Assembly (NCBI RefSeq): GCF_016863635.1
Contig: NZ_BOPG01000075.1
Span: 1 to 64,000 of the forward strand
Reading direction: 5' to 3'
Source of the DNA: Virgisporangium aurantiacum
GTDB lineage: Bacteria > Actinomycetota > Actinomycetes > Mycobacteriales > Micromonosporaceae
DNA: 64,000 nt
In this document: positions 58,938-64,000 of the stretch, piece by piece
Position numbering within the stretch: position 1 is the stretch's first letter
How the letters are laid out: each line of letters starts with the position of its first letter
The notes under the pieces: generated by a model
What the model was told of the DNA's origin: nothing
Seen by the model: only the letters and a program-made list of their open reading frames with translations
Database searches by the model: none
Translations under genes and position numbers: made by a program

Positions 58938-59100
58938 TCGACACGACCGTGGCGACGCGACGTCCAGCAGCCGGTTCCAACCCGCCAAACAGCCGCAGCT
59001 GTGCGGGATCCTCGCGCGGTCTTCTCTCGCCGACAGCCGTACAACGCAGTCGCGGCACTGCGCACAGCGGGTGTTGTCAGGCCGGATCGAGGTGCCTGCT

Positions 59101-59813
59101 ATGACTGCCGTCGACGGGGCCGCACCGGGGATGGGCGCGTCGACCGGCGCGCCCGTTCCGTCACCGCAGCCGCAGCCGGCGTTGCGGTTACAGGGCGAGA
59201 TCGTGGACGTCGGCTGCCGTGACGCCGTCATCGACACGATCATCTGCGATGTCGGCAATGTGGTGATCTTGTTTTCGCCGGACCGGTCGGCGGAGATCGA
59301 ACGCCGGTACGGTATCCCGGCCGGAGCCCTGCTGCACGCGGTGTTGAAGACGCCTCCGGCACGGCTGGCGGCCGTCGGGCAGCTGGACTACGACGAATGG
59401 GTCCGGCAGGTGGCTGCGCTCGTGGGAGAGGGCGCGGTGGCGGACTGGCTGACGTATCACGGCGAGCTCAACCAGCCTGTGGTGGACATCCTGGCCGCTG
59501 CCAAAAGAAGCGGTATCCGGATGCTGCTGTTGTCGAACGCCACCGTCCGACTGTGGGACGACCTGGACCATCACCGCATCCGCGGGCTCGCCGACGAGGT
59601 GTCCTGCTCGGCCGATATCGGCGTGGCCAAGCCGGACCCGCGCGCGTACGAGTTCGTGATCACCACGGCATCGGTGGCCGCCGGTCGCGCCCTGTACGTC
59701 GACGACACCCGTCGTGGGTCGAGGCCGGCCGCGGCGTGGGACTGCGTGGCTACGTGTACGGCACCCCGGACGGTCTACGGCGCGAGTTGGCGGCCCTGGG
59801 CGTGAGCGTATGA
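59101..59813 (+). CDS. HAD-family hydrolase with a 1-nt frameshift near the 3' end
   Basis: ATG at 59101. Motif I is DTIICDVGNVVILFSPDRSA; motif II is LLLSNATVRLW; motif III is SADIGVAKPDPRAYEF. After ALYVDDT the original frame turns nonsensical and ends at 59805, while the next frame gives PSWVEAGRGVGLRGYVYGTP then DGLRRELAALGV to a stop at 59811-59813 that overlaps the next ATG. One C missing from the CCC at 59708-59710 explains it. The last 35 residues differ, but the catalytic residues precede the shift. Confidence 0.85.
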
Positions 59814-60718
59814 CACCGACCCGGTCCGGCATGGGGTTGAGCGTGGTGGTCACCACCCGCGGGCGCAGCGACAGCTGCCGACGCCTGTGCGCGGCGCCGG
59901 ACGCCCAGTTCGGGGACGATCCCGACCTCACGACAGAAGTGGTGCTGGTCTTCGATGGCTGCGAGCCGTACGACTGGATCGACGGCGCCGGACGGTATCG
60001 ATGTGTCCACCTGACGGTGAGGCACGGCATCGCGCGGGCCCGGAACATCGGTATCGGGCACGCCTGCGGCGAGACCGTGGCGTTCCTCGACGACGACGCG
60101 GTGCCGATGCCGGGATGGGTGTCCAGCGTCGTCGCGGCACCGTCCACCTATCCGCAGATGATCGCCTTCGGTGGTCGGGTGATCGGCTCGGACCAGCAGA
60201 ACGTGTACGCGCAGCTGCGCGACCAGGTGTACTACCGGGAGGCGTTCGGCGCCTGGTACGTCGACGGCTCGGCTGACGGTGACCTGATCGGCCCGCCCTA
60301 CGTCAACGGTGGCAACAGCGCCTACCGGCGCCAGGCGGTGGTCGACGCCGCAGGTTTCGACGAGGCGCTGCCGGCGTACAGCGATGTCGAACTCGGCCGC
60401 CGGCTTGATCTGCACCGGCGGGGCGTGTTGCTGGCCGGCATGACTATCCGCCACGACCACCCGGCGACGTTCGGTGAGTACCTGCGTCGCTGCTACCGCA
60501 GCGGCCGGGCCCGCGGCCTGCTGTGGTCGCGGCGCCGGTATCCGCAGGACGCGCCCGGCCGGGTCGCGGCGGCGATCGTCACCAACGTGTTGTGGAACAA
60601 CGTGGTTCACCGGATCCGCCGGATCACCGCCGGTCGTACTCGGGCGGCAATCGTGTTGACATGTCAGGAGGTGCTTCATGGCGTCGGATACGCCCGCTCG
60701 CTGGTCTCGGTTCGCTGA
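59810..60718 (+). CDS. Family 2 glycosyltransferase (302 aa)
   Basis: ATG at 59810 overlaps the restored HAD stop (ATGA). LSVVVTTRGRSDSCRRL and AFLDDDAVPMPGWVSSV (the DXD-type motif) are GT-A hallmarks; NGGNSAYRRQAVVDAAGFDE and YSDVELGRRLDLHRRG complete the GT2 pattern. It has no membrane segment of note. It probably adds a sugar to a cell-surface or natural-product acceptor. Confidence 0.88.
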   Translation: MTPTRSGMGLSVVVTTRGRSDSCRRLCAAPDAQFGDDPDLTTEVVLVFDGCEPYDWIDGAGRYRCVHLTVRHGIARARNIGIGHACGETVAFLDDDAVPMPGWVSSVVAAPSTYPQMIAFGGRVIGSDQQNVYAQLRDQVYYREAFGAWYVDGSADGDLIGPPYVNGGNSAYRRQAVVDAAGFDEALPAYSDVELGRRLDLHRRGVLLAGMTIRHDHPATFGEYLRRCYRSGRARGLLWSRRRYPQDAPGRVAAAIVTNVLWNNVVHRIRRITAGRTRAAIVLTCQEVLHGVGYARSLVSVR

Positions 60719-62069
60719 CCACGCGGTCACCGGGCTCGTTGTGGCCTTGATGGCTCGCCGTGCGCTGGAACTGGCTACGGTGATCCGCAGCGGGCGCTGG
60801 AGCCGGGCACGGCTGGCCGGCCTCGCCGCGGGTGATCAGCCGGTGGACCGCGGCCTGCGGATCGTCTGTGTGGTGCCGCTGTACCTGGAGCAGGACATCG
60901 CCGCCGACACCGTCCGGTTCTGGCATCACCTGGCCGCACGGACCACGGTTGACCAGGTCGTGTTCGTGACCACCGCGAAGGAACAGCCGGGTCGCGACCC
61001 AACCACACCCGACATCGTGGCCGCGGAACTGGCCGCCCTCGGCAATCCCGAGCGGGTGGTGCACCTGCACTGCGACGAGGTGACCCAGTTCCGGGCCGCG
61101 CAGCTCAACCTCGCAGTCCGCCAGACCACCCGCCCGGCTGTGGCCACGGACGACAGCACCGACGACTGCACCGACGGGGGCGCGGCCGGTCGGGCGGCGC
61201 GCACGACGTGGATCGGGGTGTACAACGCCGACTCCCGCCCAGCCGACACCACCTTCACCGAACTCGCCCAGCAGATCCGTGCCGAACCGGACACCCGCGT
61301 GTTCCAGCAGTTGGCGGACTACGTCGTGCCGGACCGGCCCGGAGCCGGGGCGGTCGCCGCCGGCAACGCGGTCCTGCAAACCTGGTGGACCCGCTCGCAC
61401 TACTTCGCCCGCAACACCCGCGGCGCCCGTAACCGCTCCTGGCGGGCCACGGTCACGCCGTACTCGACGTTCGGGCACGGCGAGTTCGTCCGCCGGGACT
61501 TCCTCGACGACATCGGCGGCTTCCCCGACTTCGCCTATGCCGACGGGCTGCTGCTGGGCTGGATCTGCCGGCTACGGGCCGAACCGATCGGCCTGCTCGC
61601 CAGCCGCGACGACGCCGAGGTTCCCCGCACCGGCCGGGACCTGATCACCCAGCAGACGGCGTGGATGCGCGGGCTGCTCAACTTCGGCGCCACGGTGGCG
61701 TGGTGCCGCCAGCACGGCCACCTGCGCCTCACCGACCGCGAAGTGGCGGCCCTTCGCGCCGCGCACGCCACCATCCCGGTGACGTGGGGGTTGAGCACCG
61801 CCGCCGTCGTGGCTGGCGTCGCTGTGGTGACCGCCGGCGTTGCCCGACGTGGCCCGACCAGCGGCGACGTGCTACGGCTGGTGGGGCTGCTGATGCATCC
61901 CGTGGTGCCGGCCCTCGCGCTGCCCGGCACCGGCAGCAAACCCACCCGGCTCGGCACCAGGCTGGTCGGCGCGGCGATGTCGTGGCCGGTCGAAGGGCTG
62001 GCCTTCTGGCCAGCGGTGGCCAGCCATCTACGGCGTAGGCAACAAGCTCCGGCGAAGACGCCACGGTGA
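60678..62069 (+). CDS. Glycosyltransferase-like protein with C-terminal membrane segments (463 aa)
   Basis: ATG at 60678 follows GTCAGGAGGTGC, inside the end of the previous gene (41-nt overlap). IVCVVPLYLEQDIAADTVRF and WIGVYNADSRPADTTFTEL, then YSTFGHGEFVRRDFLDDIGG and FAYADGLLLGWICRL, are a divergent GT2 layout. Two hydrophobic segments near residues 370-430 suggest membrane attachment. It works with the preceding glycosyltransferase. Confidence 0.8.
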   Translation: MASDTPARWSRFADHAVTGLVVALMARRALELATVIRSGRWSRARLAGLAAGDQPVDRGLRIVCVVPLYLEQDIAADTVRFWHHLAARTTVDQVVFVTTAKEQPGRDPTTPDIVAAELAALGNPERVVHLHCDEVTQFRAAQLNLAVRQTTRPAVATDDSTDDCTDGGAAGRAARTTWIGVYNADSRPADTTFTELAQQIRAEPDTRVFQQLADYVVPDRPGAGAVAAGNAVLQTWWTRSHYFARNTRGARNRSWRATVTPYSTFGHGEFVRRDFLDDIGGFPDFAYADGLLLGWICRLRAEPIGLLASRDDAEVPRTGRDLITQQTAWMRGLLNFGATVAWCRQHGHLRLTDREVAALRAAHATIPVTWGLSTAAVVAGVAVVTAGVARRGPTSGDVLRLVGLLMHPVVPALALPGTGSKPTRLGTRLVGAAMSWPVEGLAFWPAVASHLRRRQQAPAKTPR

Positions 62070-62108
62070 CCAGGAACGGTGACCAGGAGACGGTGACAGG
62101 AGAACAGC

Positions 62109-63152
62109 ATGGCTGAGGTATCCACCGATCCGGACCGGTTGCTCGCGCAGGCGATCGGCTGCCTAGGCGAGCAGGGCGTCGATCTCGACGGGTACGCCTT
62201 CACCCCGGCGGCCGGCGCCACCCAGGCCACGGTGTGGAAGGGCGTCACCAAAGAGGACGAGCGACCCGCGATGGCACTGCGGCTGACACCCAAGCCGCTG
62301 GAACTCATCCGCCGGATCGCCACCCTGGTCGACGGGGTGCAGTCGGTGGCGTGCCCGACCACGGTGGCCACCGACCGGCTGGAGGCCGGCGAGCGGACGT
62401 GGACGGTCCACCTGTGCACCTGGATCGGTATCGGGACTCCCCGCAAGGCCGACATGGGTCTGCTCGGGCAACACCTGGCGCGGCTGCATCTGGACCTGGC
62501 CGGCTCGGCGGTCGACCTGACCGACCGGCGGCTGAGCTTCGAACGCAGCCCGGTACCGCCGACCGAACAGCAGCTGCCGACCTGGTACGTCGCCCGGCAC
62601 CTGTGGCGCGACCGGATTTTCGCGTGGCTGTCCACCCAGACCGAGCGGATGGCGCCGCAGCCCATCCACGGCGACATGCACTGGGGCAACGTCGTGGCCA
62701 CCGTCGACGGGTTCGGGTTCATCGACTTCGACAAGGTGATGTTCGCCCCGCCGGTGTTCGACCTGGCCAAGCTGATCGCCACCGGCATGTTCCGCGGCGG
62801 CGAACAGGTGCGGTTCCAGGCCCGCAAGACCACCCAACTCATCGAAGGCTACGAGTCCGTGCGCCCGCTGGCCGACACCGAACTCGTCGCGTTGGAAGGG
62901 CTGGCGGTGCTGCTCAACGAAGAGACCGCGCGGCTGGGCACCGTCTACGACATCGACGAGTACCGGCGTGCCGCCGACGCGGTGGCGTCCTGGTGGATCG
63001 CCAGGCGGCGACGCACCCGCAGCGACCCGCTCGGCATCCGCACCGCCCGGCAATCGAACGCCGCAGACCGCGACCCGGCGAACCAACCGCCGCTGTGGCC
63101 CGACAGCGGATCCGACAGCGGATCCGACGACGAATCCGACAGCCCCGACTGA
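62109..63152 (+). CDS. Aminoglycoside phosphotransferase-like kinase (347 aa)
   Basis: ATG at 62109 follows ACAGGAGAACAGC. The catalytic loop is QPIHGDMHWGNVVATVDG and the metal site FIDFDKVMFAP, both as in the APH/choline kinase fold. The N-lobe is short and the C-terminal tail is a low-complexity SGSDSGSDDESDSPD. Many such kinases phosphorylate sugars or metabolites, not antibiotics; resistance cannot be inferred. Confidence 0.85.
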   Translation: MAEVSTDPDRLLAQAIGCLGEQGVDLDGYAFTPAAGATQATVWKGVTKEDERPAMALRLTPKPLELIRRIATLVDGVQSVACPTTVATDRLEAGERTWTVHLCTWIGIGTPRKADMGLLGQHLARLHLDLAGSAVDLTDRRLSFERSPVPPTEQQLPTWYVARHLWRDRIFAWLSTQTERMAPQPIHGDMHWGNVVATVDGFGFIDFDKVMFAPPVFDLAKLIATGMFRGGEQVRFQARKTTQLIEGYESVRPLADTELVALEGLAVLLNEETARLGTVYDIDEYRRAADAVASWWIARRRRTRSDPLGIRTARQSNAADRDPANQPPLWPDSGSDSGSDDESDSPD

Positions 63153-63162
63153 GGAGAAGGAG

Positions 63163-64000
63163 GTGGCCGTGGTGCGCGCACTGATCGTGGGCTGCGGCAG
63201 CCACGGGGGTGAGGTGCTGCTCCCGGCCGCACTGACCGCCGGGATCCAACCGGTGGGTCTGGTCGACACCGATTTGGACAAGGCCAAGGCACTGGCCGAG
63301 CAGTGGGGCGTCCCGCACGCCTACGGCTGCCTCGACGAGGCCCCGACGCTGCACCTCGACGCGGCGATCATCGCCCTGCCCGTGGCGCTACATGCCGGCC
63401 ACGTCGCCTGGGCCATCGGCAAGGACCTGCACGTCTTCGTCGAGAAACCCCCGGCGACCGACCTCGCGCAGCTACGTGACCTCGTCGGGCAGGTCGACGC
63501 CGCCGACCGGGTGTGCGCCGTGGGTATGAACTTCCGCTGCGCCGAAGGGGTCCAGGAACTCCTGCGGCGTCTGGACACCGGACGGCACGGACAGCCGACG
63601 TATGTCCGTGTCGTCCAGGTCGCCCGCAAGCCGTTACAACCGTTCGGGCCCGGCCTGTCGATGGAGGCCAGCCTGTTCTACGCCCAAGGCATCCACGCCA
63701 TCGACCTCGCGCTGACCCTGGCACCGGCGGCCACGGCGATCAGCGGTCAACGGGTGCGGGTCAACCGGGGCCGGCTGTGCGTCGTGGTCGGCGAAGACCA
63801 CGACTCGGGCACCCGCATCGAGGCGTCGTTCGGGTCCAGCGCCGCCGGCCTGTACCACGAGCTGGACGTCTTCTGCGACAGCGGCGACCTGCTGAGCCTG
63901 CGCAATCTGTCCGAACTGCTGTACCTGCCCGGCGGGGGACAACCCGACGTGGCCGACTATCCCGGCGCCCGCGTCTTGTGGCGGCGCTCACCCACCAATG
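63163..64000 (+). CDS. Gfo/Idh/MocA-family oxidoreductase (3' end outside window)
   Basis: GTG at 63163 follows GAGAAGGAGG, 10 nt after the kinase stop; the frame stays open to the last base (279 codons seen). VRALIVGCGSHGGEVLLPAA is the NAD(P)-binding loop, GLVDTDLDKAKALAEQWGVP the next strands, and HVFVEKPPATDLAQL carries the EKP motif of the family. These enzymes oxidise or reduce sugars and inositols, fitting the glycosyltransferase context. Confidence 0.9.
   Translation, partial: MAVVRALIVGCGSHGGEVLLPAALTAGIQPVGLVDTDLDKAKALAEQWGVPHAYGCLDEAPTLHLDAAIIALPVALHAGHVAWAIGKDLHVFVEKPPATDLAQLRDLVGQVDAADRVCAVGMNFRCAEGVQELLRRLDTGRHGQPTYVRVVQVARKPLQPFGPGLSMEASLFYAQGIHAIDLALTLAPAATAISGQRVRVNRGRLCVVVGEDHDSGTRIEASFGSSAAGLYHELDVFCDSGDLLSLRNLSELLYLPGGGQPDVADYPGARVLWRRSPTN

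Noticed and set aside
62109-63152. Calling the kinase an antibiotic-resistance gene
   Set aside because: The APH fold is shared by many metabolite kinases; the sugar-type neighbours fit a metabolic role better.
59101-64000. Complete glycosylated natural-product cluster
   Set aside because: Only two glycosyltransferases, a kinase and an oxidoreductase are visible and the window ends; no core biosynthetic enzyme is seen.

Overview
The window is very GC-rich DNA with strongly GC-biased third codon positions, many ATGA/GTGA start-stop overlaps and families typical of high-GC actinomycetes (DUF2637, DUF3085, DUF4192, PF04672 methyltransferases, actinobacterial Tad pili). It comes from a filamentous-type actinomycete; the genus cannot be fixed from the sequence. 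The first 42 kb look like a large plasmid or integrative/conjugative element; the remainder is a patchwork of regulators, small peptides and short biosynthetic operons. No rRNA, tRNA or CRISPR array was seen.

1-21.5 kb (+ strand): accessory backbone of mostly small hypothetical genes, with an ArdC-like antirestriction metalloprotease, an ArdA-like protein (3' frameshift), DUF3085, DUF4192, a methylase-like protein without an NPPY motif, a DprA-like Rossmann protein, a sliding-clamp (DnaN-like) paralogue, a winged-helix protein, a DUF2637 membrane protein, a prepilin peptidase and a two-domain peptidoglycan hydrolase. Most genes that do not overlap their neighbour are preceded by a GC-rich inverted repeat ending about 20-40 nt before the start codon. 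Two genes are entered through tiny overlapping leader ORFs.

21.5-29 kb: a nested insertion. A Nudix hydrolase gene (- strand) is split by an IS3-family element with a 3-bp target duplication. The IS is interrupted near its orfA/orfB junction by group II intron A, and the reverse transcriptase of intron A is interrupted by a related group II intron B. All boundaries can be placed to the base, and removing each layer restores the reading frame beneath it.

29-42 kb (- strand): a Tad/Flp pilus operon reading from a lipoprotein gene at 41961 down to a 1075-residue LysM plus BTAD-type regulatory protein. It holds CpaB-like, TadZ-like, TadA, TadB, TadC, TadE/TadG-like proteins, a second DUF2637 protein and tiny membrane peptides. 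The prepilin peptidase at 19.4 kb probably serves it.

42-64 kb: winged-helix regulators, including one fused to a PF04672 methyltransferase; a pentapeptide-repeat protein; a radical-SAM RiPP locus whose 50-residue precursor ends in two W-D-N motifs and one W-S-R motif (cyclophane or triceptide type); XRE-TPR and GntR regulators with a clear operator; tandem long hairpins; small zinc-ribbon proteins; a peptide/methyltransferase/NMT1-like/trypsin/PLP-enzyme group; decayed genes (folE fragment and others); a second PF04672 methyltransferase; and a final operon of a HAD phosphatase (frameshifted), two glycosyltransferases, an aminoglycoside-phosphotransferase-like kinase and a Gfo/Idh/MocA oxidoreductase that runs off the window.
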